Positions 1 to 11,300 of a stretch of 23,840 nt of DNA are shown one piece after another. The notes under the pieces were generated by a model. The model was not told the origin of the DNA, searched no databases, and saw nothing but the letters and a program-made list of their open reading frames with translations. Each line of letters opens with the position of its first letter. Position 1 is the stretch's first letter. Made by a program: the position numbers and the translations under genes. Source of the DNA: Pholiota molesta. Taxonomy: Eukaryota; Basidiomycota; Agaricomycetes; Agaricales; Strophariaceae. The stretch covers positions 1 through 23,840 of the forward strand of contig JACGCK010000440.1 of assembly GCA_014925825.1 (NCBI GenBank). Reading direction: 5' to 3'.

Positions 1-934
1 GGACACCATCGTGCCCGCGCTGCCGTGCGCGAGATAGTACTCGCCCGAGACGTGCACCTTCGGGCTGTGGCGCGGCTCGCGGGGCCCGGACGCCGTGCGC
101 TTCAGCATGTTCTTTGCGTGGTGGTCGCCCGCGTTGCTGCCCTCGCCCGATGAGAGCTTGCTGTCGACGTCGCCCATGGCGGCAGGCGAGGCGAGCGTCT
201 GGGAAGTCAGCGAGGGTGACACGCTGCCGCCGCGGCCGTTGTGGCTGTGGATGCTGCGACCCTGCATCTGGAGCTCCTCGCGCAGGCTGGGACAGTCGGT
301 CTCCGCGAGGCTGTCCATAAGCGAGCGGCGGACCTTGTAGATTAGGCGCTGTTGTGTCTCGACGATACGCACGACGGAGATAGTGTGCTGCTCCCATTGG
401 TGTGCGTTGGGGATGTAGGTGTCCAAGTACGACGAGGGAGTGAGCCCGAGGTCGTCGATGACATTGCTAAAATTGGAGAGCTGGAAGTACGGGAAGTCGG
501 GAGGAACTGGTGCAGCCGCAGTGGCTCTGCATTGGCCTATGGGGAAAGCATAAACGCATTAGTTCAGCTATCGGAGTATCACAGGCGCTAAATTGTGCAG
601 TGAGACAGGCATATCAGGCCTATCAAGATGGGCGCATTGACACGCTCCACACCAGTATAACGCGTCCACGGGTGCTGTGAAGTGCCCTGCTCACCTTGTA
701 CCATATAATGATCGTCACAGATCGCTTGTACTCTTCGACTTGTCGCTGCATCTCCTGCCGATGCGTTATCAGTCCCACGGGTCCGCTGCGCTGGCAATGG
801 ATGCGCGTACGCACCTGCTCTGGCAGCATCATCTGCTGCTGTTGCTGTTGTTGGTTGTGCTGATTGCGGGTCGGCGCCGGGCCCATGGCGATGGCGCTGG
901 AAGAAATGGGGGTTAGGTTGATGTACGAGTCCAT
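1..934 (-). CDS. Hypothetical protein with N-terminal Gln tract, partial (3' end outside window)
   Basis: Two exons are visible on the minus strand: 934-695 (80 codons, start MDSYINLTPISSS) and 536 to the left edge, joined by a 158-bp intron (donor GTGAGC, acceptor ATAG). Exon 1 has a run of Gln near residue 30 and ends in EEYKRSVTIIIWYK; exon 2 starts ANAEPLRLHQ. After about ten codons the coding signal moves to another frame (FPYFQLSNFSNVIDDLGL, then WEQHTISVVRIVE and a charged helix-like stretch), which stays open to position 1 with a Ser/Gly-rich tail. The unshifted frame stops near 343. I read this as one gene with a single-base disruption near 495-508. I do not recognise the family. The real 3' end, length and function cannot be given. 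Start choice rests on the first ATG in the open frame; an upstream exon is possible. Confidence 0.55.
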
Positions 935-1352
935 CTGTTGCGCATGGTCAGGGTGAGGACGGCGGGGGGTGCAGAGGACGAACGGCGGGTGCGCGCGGTG
1001 GGCGCTGTGTCGGGCGACATGTGAGGCGGCGAGTTAGGGGCTGTGGCTGGGTGCTTACCAGTGGTCTCTGATGCTGGGGCTGTACCTGGGGTACACGGAC
1101 GACGAGAGTGAGCAGGACGAGACCGCCGCCGAGACCGCTCAAACAAATACATGTCAACACGGACTGCCCATATCCGGCCAAATTGGCCATGGCCCTCGAA
1201 AATAGACATCGCATTACGCAGGACCCCGAATTTTAAGTAGAATAGTCGGGCATTGGCGATAAAATATTTAGGAAGTGTAGGATTACTCAGATCAGCAAAA
1301 ATGCGCTTTCAGTACGTAAATTCATACTCAGAACTATTCAAAAATCATCATA

Positions 1353-1640
1353 GAGTTTTACAGCTAAATGCAAAACCCTAGACACCTGCCCAATTTCTCA
1401 GCTTGCTTTCGTCGGGCTCTCTGGAGTTTGCCGTGCTCGCTGAAGAGTGCTTCGCAGCCCCATTCAGGTGGGCCCTCCTTGGGCACTCCCGACGTTGTGT
1501 GGAGTAATTACCAGGTAAGGCTCTGTTTCGCTCCTATGTCGTCAGAATCTTGCCTAAATCATCTGTTTGTACAAACAGCAGCGCACAGCGGAATTTTTGG
1601 AAAGGTGGCTAGGGTTTTGCATTTAGCTGTAATCGACTTG
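1353..1640. mobile_element. MITE-like element with perfect 22-bp inverted termini, TA-flanked
   Basis: Positions 1360-1381 and 1609-1630 are perfect reverse complements (22 bp, core AAATGCAAAACCCTAG). The match extends imperfectly outward (TT next to each arm, then GAGT against AAGT) and inward (CACCT). Taking the outer ends as 1353 and 1640, a TA lies on both sides (1351-1352 and 1641-1642), as expected for Tc1/mariner-type insertion. The body is about 290 bp and carries no transposase. It contains a perfect 16-bp palindrome, CTGTTTGTACAAACAG, at 1563-1578. The arms are seen directly; the class assignment is inference, and the outer ends could move by several bases. Confidence 0.6.
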
Positions 1641-1758
1641 TAAAGTTTGTGTAAAGTAGCTACAACTATTATATACATTCTAGTGACTTCGTATGCAATG
1701 CTATCCAGAGAATGACGAAGAATTGTGTAGCTGCGAAGTAGGAAAATGCAATGAAATT

Positions 1759-1912
1759 CATTCGTGAGGCTTTTTCACACTTCCAAGCACTTGTAGCATC
1801 TAAACCCCTCACGTTAGATTCTAGCTCAACAATGCCTTGCAATGAATAGTTAAATTTTAACGGATTCTATCATGGAATTATGTTGCAAACACTAGAAGTA
1901 TTCTGAACATTC
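1759..1912. repeat. Diverged dispersed repeat, copy A
   Basis: This AT-rich stretch aligns by eye over about 155 bp with 12599-12762 in the same orientation. Shared blocks include TTCCAAG-ACTTGTA, TTCTAGCTC against TTCCAGCTC, CCTTGCAATGA against CCTTGTAATGA, TTGCAAAC, and AGAAGTATTCTGAACAT against AGAAGTGTTCCGAGCAT. Small gaps are needed. No coding potential is visible. It looks like an old non-autonomous element; termini are not defined. Confidence 0.5.
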
Positions 1913-2260
1913 CCAGCAGCGCTTTCTTCCGATGCTGTTGCTATACTTGTGACAAGTTGACCTAGTGTAGAGGTTGCTCTGTTGGGCGATAGGTCCTAGG
2001 ATCCATGTCTAATCTAATAAGCCGATTCTTACTCGTTTCTGACTGTATCAAATGATTCTGCTCTTCAGAAGCTCACGAAGGCCGAATCCTGGTGTCTGGA
2101 CAAAATTTGGACCTCTGAGAGGCCGGACCTCCAATTCCGTACAATTCATTCGCAAATGGGTACGGACACAAACAGGAAATTAAAATTTGACCGTCTCGGG
2201 GCCTAGCCTTGGTCCCAAAAATCGGGGTCCTATTACGCTTCTCTATCTACACAGACTACT

Positions 2261-5200
2261 CTAGTATCCTCGCCGTCCCCGTCCGCTCGCTGGGCCCTGA
2301 TACGGTCCATAGTCCGGTGGAGGGCGTCCACCAACTGCACCTCATCAGTTGACTTTTCGAAATGCGCACACAAAAACCACTTACTTCGCGGAGGCGGCGG
2401 CGGCGACTTGGGTCTTGCAGATGTGCTGGGGATCACAGCATTGCGGAACAGATTCATCAGATCGTCCGTCCTGAACACCGGGCCTACACGTACAACGGGT
2501 CACACGAGATCACTGGAAAAGCCACAAGAAACACCACACACCATCAAACGACGCAGGCGTCGGAAGCTCCCCGATGAACCACGACAGCACCCCAGGCAGC
2601 TGCACCGGCCGCGGCTTCTCCTCGTCCCTCTCGCGCGCGGGCAGCGCCTCGCGCCCGCCGCGTCCAGCACCCCCAGCGCCCCTGTCCTCCCTCTCCCACT
2701 GCGCCGGCGGGGGCGTGAAGCGCCGCCTCGACGGCCCGTCCCACCGCGTCTCCCGCTCCCTCTCCGCCCCGCCGCGCGGCGCGGGCGACTGCGGCCTGAG
2801 CCGCTTGTGCCCTGCAGCATAATCGCCGCCGCGGCTTTCATCGCGCTTGCGCGGGTACTCGGGCGACGCGGCGCGCTTGCCCTGGGACGCCGCGGGCGGC
2901 GCGTTGCTCGTCTGCGAGCTGACGAGGAGCGAGGTGGACGTCTCCGCGCGCCCTATTCCGCCGCCTGCGCCGTGCCCGCGCCGCGCGATCGCGAAGCCCA
3001 GATCCCGGTCGGCGATCGCATCGGTGCCGAGGTACATGTGCCGTTGCGCGAGACGCTTGATAGGTGGGTCTGATGAATGAAGGAGAGTTCAGCTGCGCGC
3101 ACGGACGCCAGATAGAAGGAAAGCCGCACCCGAAACATACACCTCCGCCATCCTCTTCTCCAACTTCAACGCCGCATCCAGATCCCCGTATTGGTACTCA
3201 TACCTCGCCCAGCGTTCCCACAGTGGGCGTGCTCGCTCTGGCGGGAAGTTCGAAATGACGCGCTCAAATAAAGCCCGGGCATCTAGCATAATACCGCAAT
3301 CCATCAGCAAGATCCATGATAACAACCAGCGAGATGAGATCGGAAAGATTCATAGCCCGCCGGCAAATAAGAACAGGTACGCACTGTTCTCGTCATTGAT
3401 CGAGATGAGGAAGCCCAAGTACCGCAGCACATACTCGATCTCGCCCCCATACGTGTCCAGACCCTTCTCAAAGATCCGGCTCGCCACCGCCTTGTCATCC
3501 GAGCAATGGTACTCCATCAACGCTGCACCACCAAAAAATAAGCACACCATCAAAAGAACACAAAACAGAACACACCTGACGCCTCATACACCTCCCAAGG
3601 CGTCCACGGATCCTTTCGCGCCTTCCCGAACACCGCGCGCGAGGGCTTCACGCCCTCCGCGCGCATCGCAAAGCGCATGTACATGATCCACACCAGCCCG
3701 TACTCCGTGCGGTGCTTCTGCAGCTCCGTCGCCTGCTTCGGCCGGTCGTCGGACTGGGAGAAGAACGACGACTGTGCACTGACCTCGCCCGCCGAGAGGC
3801 TGGTCGTGTTCGCCTGCCCAGCGCCGTTTCCGTTTCCGTTTCCGTTGCTAGTGGTGGGCGGGTTGATGGGGGCTGCTGCGTCTTCGGTTTGCTTTTTGAG
3901 CGTCTCGAGGTTGGCGCGGAGGATGCTGAGGAAGTTTTCATAGACGGCGTGGACCTCTGCGAAGTCTTTTTTGATTTCGAGGGCTTCTGCATACGCAAAT
4001 GTAAGCAGGAAACTGGATGTATAAATAGATCAATATCAGGACTTGAGATCTAAAATAGCGACGCAGACGAACCTCGATGGGTTAGCCTCTAGGCCGGCTT
4101 TGAGAATCGACATCGCCTCATCCGTCTTCCCAACACTGTTCGTCCATGTATAGGCCATAAACCTAGCATCGAAAATCAGCAAACCACGCCCCAATCGCGT
4201 GAAACCGACGCAGCCCATACCAGATTTCAGTATAATACCGCATCCGAATCACCGCCTTCCTATACACACCCTGGATCCGCGTAATCAGCGTCGCCTTGTC
4301 CTTCTCCTCAATCTCCAGCGGGTTGCTCTCCTCCCACTTCAGATACGCCTTCCACTTGCCGACCAGCGCGCGCTCCGCGGTGTCGAACCGCGGCAGCGCG
4401 GGCAGATACAGCTGCTGCTCGCCCGTGCCCCCGCCCGTCTGCGCGTAGAGCGGCGTGACGTGGTTCACGAGCTGCCGCAGCACCGTGCGCGCCTGCATGT
4501 GCGCGGGGGAGAGGTCCGCCATGAACTTCTTCGCGGTGATCTTGTTGAGGCCCGTCTCGAAGGCCTCGAGCTCTTGCCACAGGCGCTCGACGTTGTCGAG
4601 CGGGATTTGGACGGCGCGGTGGTAGACCTTGCGCAGAGAGTCCATTTTTTGCTGCTGCTCCCATGTCGTCGTCGCCTGTGGGAGAGGGAAAGCGTGTTGG
4701 TGATGGGTTGATGGGGGGTGAGAAGGAGTGTGGCACGTACCTCGCCGCTTTTCAGGAACTGAATATAGTCACTCCATATCTGCCCGCTGTCTTTGTCCTG
4801 CCCGACGTGGTTCAATGCAAACTCGTATGACATCCGAACGTTGTCGCGCTGTGCTGCAGACACATTTAACCGCCTGCATGTAATCCAGCATGGCCGTCGT
4901 GATCAGCAACCAAATCTCAGATGGCAAAGAGAAGAAGAAAAAAAGGAAGAAAAAAAAGAAACCTAGATACATACCGTACATACGTCAGATAGAATATCCA
5001 CAACTCAACACATGGCGAGCGAATCAAAAACTTCTTGAATAGCTCCTCCGCATGCTCAAACGTCGACTCATCGTTCACAAAGTGGCTGATGTACTGTATC
5101 TGCGCGGTGGCCTGAACCGGGGGGGAAGGAAAAGCGTCAAGGTCCGCGCGAAACACCGGGATGCCACACGACCTACGTTGTTCGGGTATTGCTTCAGCAG

Positions 5201-5485
5201 CGCGTCGTATGCCGCGCTGATCTTGCCCATGTCGCCCGAGTCTTCTGCGAGGCGAATGAGCCGCCGCCAGCCGTCCGGGTTGTGTGGGCTCTCCGCGAGC
5301 TGCGCCGTGAGCGCCTCGTATTCACTGGGTGCAGGTTGCTGTGTCGAGGATCCAGCTGCGGCATTTTCATCCTCTTTTATCGGACTGTTCAACGCGCTCA
5401 GGATCTCTGAAGTGGGGTGGGTTCGGTCTCCAGCATAGTCCATGTATGAGTCGTCGTCCGCTGGCGCGAACTCGGACGTTGACAT
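2261..5485 (-). CDS. RNA14: mRNA 3'-end-processing protein RNA14 (CstF77 family)
   Basis: This is the scaffold subunit of cleavage factor IA/CstF, which works with Rna15 in nuclear pre-mRNA cleavage and polyadenylation. Eleven exons, all in phase, give 850 aa: 5485-5177, 5111-4975, 4873-4741, 4675-4221, 4162-4073, 4012-3576, 3522-3385, 3282-3130, 3069-2542, 2483-2385, 2334-2261. HAT/Suf helical repeats fill roughly residues 50-640 ([78 protein letters not shown]). A Gly-Asn/Thr-rich insert sits near 425-445. Residues 640-790 are Arg/Pro-rich. The C-terminal [14 protein letters not shown] block near 797-811 is the conserved tail that in yeast contacts Rna15. The last 50-bp intron restores the ending [13 protein letters not shown]. 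Start is the first ATG, 190 bp from the transporter stop. No disruption seen. Confidence 0.95.
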
Positions 5486-5674
5486 TGTCGTGGTTCAACT
5501 ATGTAATACGGGGTCCCCAAATTCCCACGCACAAGGCCTCTTTTCATTCGCGACCGCATGGGACTCTGCCGATAAGGGGCGCAGGTGGCGACAACAACAC
5601 AAGTTTTGCACCTCTGATAATTTATGAATCTAAAATGGGGTGCTACATTACACAAAAATATCATAATTCAAAGT

Positions 5675-7815
5675 TTACGACTCCTCTCTTTCCCAGTCCT
5701 GTATCGTACTTCTTCTAAGATACCGCTTCCGCAAGCGAGACGCAGCGATCTTCTCTCGATCTCTATATCCAGCCCAAATACTCAGCAGCACAGACAGAAA
5801 CGTGGCCCCGGACGTCAGATAGATGGTGTTGACATAGCACTCTAAACCCTCCAAACATTGCGGGGCGGCCGCCACCGCAGAGCGAATGACGGAGGATTTG
5901 ACGGAATTGCCGTCATGTGCATCGAGATTGCGGCCAAAAACGAGGGAAAATAAGTTTCCTGCAGCAATGGGCGACATGGACAAATATCCCCAGTTCTCGG
6001 AGAAATGGGCTGGAAAACAAGTCAGTTCCACGAAGTACCCCGATGGAGTTCGCCGAAAGACTTACGCATTCCGAACCATTCAAGGCAGACAGTGGGGAAA
6101 AGGGAGAATACGCTTCCATGAGCAAGGCCCAGTAAGGCGCTCGCGACCCATAAGTTTTCAATACGATCCTCCGTCGACGCAACAACTTGAGAGATGAAAA
6201 AGAAGAGGGAAACGAGAACAAGAGAGTATGACCGTGGCATGTCATATTTATTCTTCCCAAAGTCGGAGACAAGACCTATAAATGATTTATGAGTACCTGG
6301 AATAGTGAAACTTTCTTTTCGTACCAATGAAAATTCGGCCACTGAAGTTCATCAAGCTGATTGCGGACACTTGCGTAGCTTGCCATCCGGACGCTTCGAT
6401 TTCGTCATAATGAGGATTGTTGTGCGCGTATAACGCTTGCGACATAGATCCCACATTGTTGATGACTAATAATATCATCAGAAGCGTCAAGCGATAATTT
6501 GCATCTTGGACTTACACATCAATCCTGTACCACTTACTATAACATGCCATTAGTCTCATGCCATTTGCAACAGCGATGAAAGAAAATACTGACACATGGA
6601 AAGAATGCTAAAGAGCAGCCAAAAATCAGCACTACACCACAACTTCTTCCCGTACACATTGGGAGTGGTATCATGCATGATCGCAGCGCCTCTGCTCAAA
6701 CTCCGAATCCGCACAGACGCATCCGGCCCACCAGACGTCAACTCCACTTCCGAAGAGCGCGCCTGGAGGTACCCCTCATCCTCATCATCGTCCTGCCGCT
6801 CGACATGCCGCGAATGCGGCGGCTCTACGAACCCATGATCCAGCAGATTCGTATGGCTGGAACTGTGAGGCGCCTGATTAGGCGCTAACGCCGACGTAAT
6901 GGCTTCCGGATCCTCCAGTCCTTCGACGGCTTCATAGCCAGCCTCGGCCGGTAGCGGGATAGGCCGAACGAGGAACCAGCCCATTATCATCGGGCCGGAG
7001 GTGCCTAAAGCGAGCACTAGGAGGAACGCGGATGTGTTTCCGGCGAAGAGGATATGCGAGATGCTCGAAAAGAAGAACGCAGATAGCCCGAATCCCGAGA
7101 TAACCAAGCCAGTAGTCGATGCGCGCTATGTCATCAAAACCGATGAACATGCGAAAAAATAATGACAATGTTGGTCAACACATACCGCTTTGTCTGGGAA
7201 CGTCTTAGCCGTCGAATTAACAGCGCTGACTAGCCCCGCATTCCCACCTGCCCCCGTCAGAAAGCTGGACAGCACAAGCCCACAAAACGCAATCGTCGAT
7301 AGGGTCACAACGCCTTCCGGGAGGCCCTTATCATAAAGGTACCGTATACCGGAATACCCCCAAGCAAGAAGAGGAACGAGCACGCGAGGAGGATTCGCGG
7401 CCCCCTGGTGTCGACGATCCTGCCCCATACCGGACCGCTGCTATACACGCCGACTGCGGTCAAGTAGATAAACTTGACGGCTTAGACGCGAGGAATGAAG
7501 AAACCGCACCGTTCCCGGCCAGCGCGACGATGTTGAGTTGGGTATGGGTTATGTCCAGCTGCATCCCCAGCTGCGGAGAGTACGCTGTATGAAGTTATCC
7601 TCCGTCAGCGCTCGTGTTCGTGCGCGCGTTCTCGGAGATTTGGTGCGCACCTGAGTAGACCTGGGACTACAATCAGCATGCTGAAATCTCAGCAGGGCGT
7701 GCACACGACTCACATAGTTGGTTCCGGAGCATAATGCGACGATTAAGGAGGCAATCAGAGTCGTCAATCGCGGTATGCTAATAAGAGGGGGCGGTATCGG
7801 AGGAAGATCCTGCAT
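5675..7815 (-). CDS. Major facilitator superfamily transporter, nodulin-like type
   Basis: Predicted membrane transporter of the nodulin-like MFS group (fungal YMR155W-like proteins; substrate unknown). Nine exons: 7815-7714, 7660-7651, 7584-7510, 7453-7186, 7125-6594, 6536-6516, 6465-6325, 6275-6066, 6009-5675, about 564 aa. Typical motifs are PRLTTLIASLIVALCSGTNY (TM1), AGNVGVYSSGPVWGRIVDTRG (positions 7521-7400), ISGFGLSAFFFSSI, GTGLMFINNVGSMSQALY, EWFGMPHFSENWGYLSMSPI. About 12 hydrophobic segments are split by a hydrophilic loop near residues 208-312 rich in Ser, Asp and Glu. Exons 2 (10 nt) and 6 (21 nt) are microexons. Exon 4 is one base short: coding moves frame at the G5 run 7361-7357 (LACSFLFLLG, then YSGIRYLYDKG). 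This is either a sequence error or a real frameshift. The in-frame region before 7815 has no ATG, so 7815 is the start. Confidence 0.85.
7357..7361 (-). other. Apparent 1-base deletion in G5 run of the MFS gene
   Basis: On the minus strand the codons for LACSFLFLLGG read into GGGGG and then lose frame, while the frame one base away continues as YSGIRYLYDKGLPEGVVTLS to the exon end. Exon 4 is 268 nt where its two flanking phases require 267 or 270 minus one, that is, one more base. Six Gs would restore Leu-Gly-Gly-Tyr-Ser. No intron can fit in the few bases concerned. Confidence 0.7.
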
Positions 7816-8348
7816 TTCAGCGAGTAACGAGTCGCGCAGTGGTGGGTCGAAAGAAAGGTCAGCTTCAGCTCTGGTACATTTGAAATGATAGGTGGCGGAT
7901 AGTGAAGCGGACAATCTTAGGCTTCACTTCTGTAGTTACCGCTCCTCCCACGGTCAGTGTTCGTAATGAAATCATACAGTGCCACGTCGGCCGATAAGAG
8001 TCAAGACCTTCGGGCCGTATCCTGATAACAGACGACAAATTAAACCTTACGCTATGGCTATGTAGGATGTATAGAATAGAAAAAGAGTACAAGACATAAA
8101 AGAGTCCCTCTGTAACTATGTTATAATGGCTGGCTATAGGTCATACTATGCTGAATGTCCAATGAAGATGATGGTACAAATGGGTTGGTTGCGTTGGGAT
8201 CGGAGTGATGGAAAGAAAAATTAATGATAGTGTAAAGACAAAATGAAACCGCCGGCGGAACGCTTCGCAAACCTGAAAATCATTGAAAAAAAGTAAAAAA
8301 GGGTCTCTACAAGTCCAAGATGAAGAAGAGAAGGAGCGAAGAAAAGTT
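7816..8348. other. Intergenic region between MFS and 5-phosphatase genes
   Basis: Both flanking genes are on the minus strand, so this stretch must hold the 3' flank of the 5-phosphatase gene (8349 side) and the promoter of the transporter (7816 side). The part at 8050-8340 is AT- and purine-rich on the plus strand, as expected for a 3' UTR. The frame of the transporter is open up to about 7914 but without an ATG. No repeat or further gene seen. Confidence 0.6.
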
Positions 8349-11300
8349 TCAGATGAGCGCTTGCTCGATATAAAACGTATTCAGCTCCTCCAACAACTGC
8401 TCCTGCACCTCAGTCCACTCCGCCTCGAGCGCCGCCCGCACCTTCTCGCGCGTCGCCATATCAAACGTCTTGAACGTAATAGCAAACGCACCAGAAATCG
8501 GTCGGTGGTCAGATACATTCGCCTCGTAGCGTCGATAGTGCAGCTGGCGGACGCGATTGGGTACCCGCGACCGCCACAGGATACGATCGCACCACGCCGG
8601 CGGGCGGTGCTTTTCTGATGTATCATATTCGTTCGAGCGAGGGTCGTACTTGTACGTCGGGGGGAACGTCAGAGGGCCTTCTGCGAACCCACGTAACCTG
8701 CACCCGCGATTAAATTTAATCTCGCGGAGAAGCTGATCGTGCGGTAGGAGACTGGCGAGATCTCCTGCTTTAACAGCGGCGATGATAGCATCTCGTCGAT
8801 GGTCAATCCGATAATTAAGATCGCCATTAATCTGAGAAGAGACAGACAGATCACAGATCAGCAAAGATCATGTGAGCGTTTCAAAAAAAATTTCTTACAA
8901 TGACGAATTCGTGATCGAGCACCATCGACCCATCTCCTCCTCCAACATATGCAAGAGGGTGATCAGTGGGGGCGAACAACGCTTTATCTTCCAGCATACT
9001 AGCTATATCCGCATTTCTTTGGCGAACAGCGCTCTGCCCAGCGGCAAGATGGCAATTGAGAAAGCAGATCGAAGAATCACCAACGACAAAACGCGCGACA
9101 ATCCCACCCTAGAAGAGATATTTAAGTAGCGTCACACGAAGTACAATTTGGATGATGAGCGGCACCTTATTGCCATATCTTCCACCCATCCCCCGCTTCA
9201 CCGTCGTAATCGACACATCATCACACAAGCCTCTTTGAGATCTCTTCGCGAAGATGCAAGTGAACAACCCGACCAAGCTCTCCGTATGAACCACGCAATA
9301 ATCGTGCTCCTTCGGCATCATCGAGTTGACAGCGGCAACAAGATAATCATACCACCTCTTATACGCACCCGTCACCTTGTCTGAGAGGCCCCCATCTTCC
9401 GGCTTCTTCTTACCCCCCAGCAACACATTCTTGGCCACCATCCTCCTGCTCTCGAGATCAATAACCTCCTGGAATGCGAAGACTATGACATCGGGCGCAG
9501 GCTCGACGCTGTGAAGGACCTCGCGGAGGAAGTTGGTATTCGCTTCGCCTTCTGAAAGAGAGTCTGGACGCGCCGAATCGCAGTTCCAGGATACAACAAG
9601 GACTGTTAGGTCGTGAAAGGATGAAAAGGTAGTCTCCTTTTTTAGCAGTTCTTTGTCTATAGCCAAGTCAGTATTCTGTAGAGAAATAAGAGAAGAAATC
9701 AAGTATCACGTACCGATCCAATCCATACCCAACAACCCATCCCAAATCCGCATCTGCTCATCACGTCCAATACTCGCCACACTCAGCCTCCCAATCTTCG
9801 CCACAGCAAAATGGTTCACAACCAACTTCATTACCGGTAGTCCAGGATGTGCATTCCATGAATTTGTCACGAGCCACGGTTTCTGCCCCACATCGTACGC
9901 TGAGATCATCCCATTCCGGCTTCCCGCCCAGAGGCGGTCGTTGACGCCCTCCAGACTGAGCACATCCGACGCCGACACCTTCATCACCTCCACACAGACA
10001 GGGTACCCATCCTCCGTGTCCAGGTCCCATATCGAAATGAAGCCCTCCTCGTGGCCCACATACACCGTCCGCGGCTGTGTCGAGATGATGGCCGCCGACG
10101 TCACTGGGCCGACGTGCTCGATGGGCAGTATCGACCGGCCGGCGGGATTTGTGGGGTTGAGGATGTCGTACACCCGTATCACCGGCAGTCTCTGCAATGA
10201 GTTTGTCCCATGATGCTCCAGCCGCGCCGCCGTCCACAGCTTGCCACCGATCATCTTCGCAAAGTCCTGCTTGTCCGTCGTCCTCACAACGCGCGGGATG
10301 GTATTATTCAGCGTGATGTCTGCCATAGTGTCGGGATCAGGAGAGAACACGAGCGCCTTCCCGGACTCATCCAGAGAGATCAACGATCGCCCGTGGCGGA
10401 ACATATACGTGATGGGATAGAGATGGACAGAATACTTGAGGCCACGCGCCGACCCCGACCGCATATCCAGTTCAAAGATATGGCCTTCTTTCGTCCCACC
10501 CCAAACGATAGAGCCACTATCGACCGTCGATACCGTAGGCCGAATCTCCATGCAAGTGATTTTCGCATCTCTCAGCCCGAAATCCCTCGTGTCCAGGCTG
10601 TATACGGGTATATCCGACACAGAAAGGTCATATATCTTGATACTGTGTCCGCGCGCGACGACAGCATACGTTCCGGACATCACCACGCAATCGTTGTGCG
10701 GGTGCACCTGAATGTGCGGATCACTATAGCCATCTCGGAAACGGAGTATCGGTGGGCGTCGAGAAGACGTGCTGCTATCCGGCATGAGATCAACGACCTG
10801 CGCCCTGCCCGTTTCTTCGTCGCCAGAGTCTTCATCCGACGACGGCGTACTCGGACGGCGTGGTGGAGGCAGCTTGTCGCCTAGCCCCACTATTCGCGTG
10901 GGCGGGGGTGGAAGCCTATTCGCACCCACCGCTTTCCTTTCCGCCAGCGCTTCTGCCTGGGCACGACTGGGAAGAGGCGGTGGTTCCGAAACGGAGACAC
11001 GGGGTTCTTGACCAGCAATAGTAGTCCGACGAAGGGGAAGCGGCGGTGCCGGGCTCGGAACCTTGGACGTGGCGAGGGAGATTGATTTCGGGGGGCCGTC
11101 TACACCGTTCGGAGAGACAGAGAGATGGCGAGGTGGAGGGCGAGGAGGAGGAATATGGGTCGGGCGGGAGGAGCGCGGCGAGGCATCATTATCACTGTAC
11201 GCATGTGCAGCGACTGTAGTAGGCGCAAGATGAGAGACAGGTCGTGGAGGAAGGACAGGTTTGGCGTCGGGTTGAAGGTTCTGCGGTGGCGAGGTTGTCT

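Larger units (their letters stand above)
935..2260. other. Intergenic region with MITE-like element and old repeat
   Basis: No gene is supported here. The part next to 934 is probably the promoter and 5' leader of the left-hand gene; the part next to 2261 is the 3' flank of RNA14. In between lie a TIR-bearing element (about 1353-1640) and a diverged repeat copy (1759-1912). From about 1215 the sequence is AT-richer than the flanking genes and its reading frames show no coding character. Minus-strand frames at 913-1214 are open but Pro/Arg-rich without motifs. Confidence 0.6.

Noticed and set aside
913..1214. Minus-strand frames upstream of the left-hand gene as an extra 5' exon
   Set aside because: Low-complexity Pro/Arg/Thr protein in two overlapping frames and no clear donor joining to 934; more likely leader or promoter.
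2408..3073. 221-codon plus-strand frame
   Set aside because: Lies opposite the Arg-rich C-terminal part of RNA14; its protein is Pro/Arg low complexity and the minus-strand gene explains the region.
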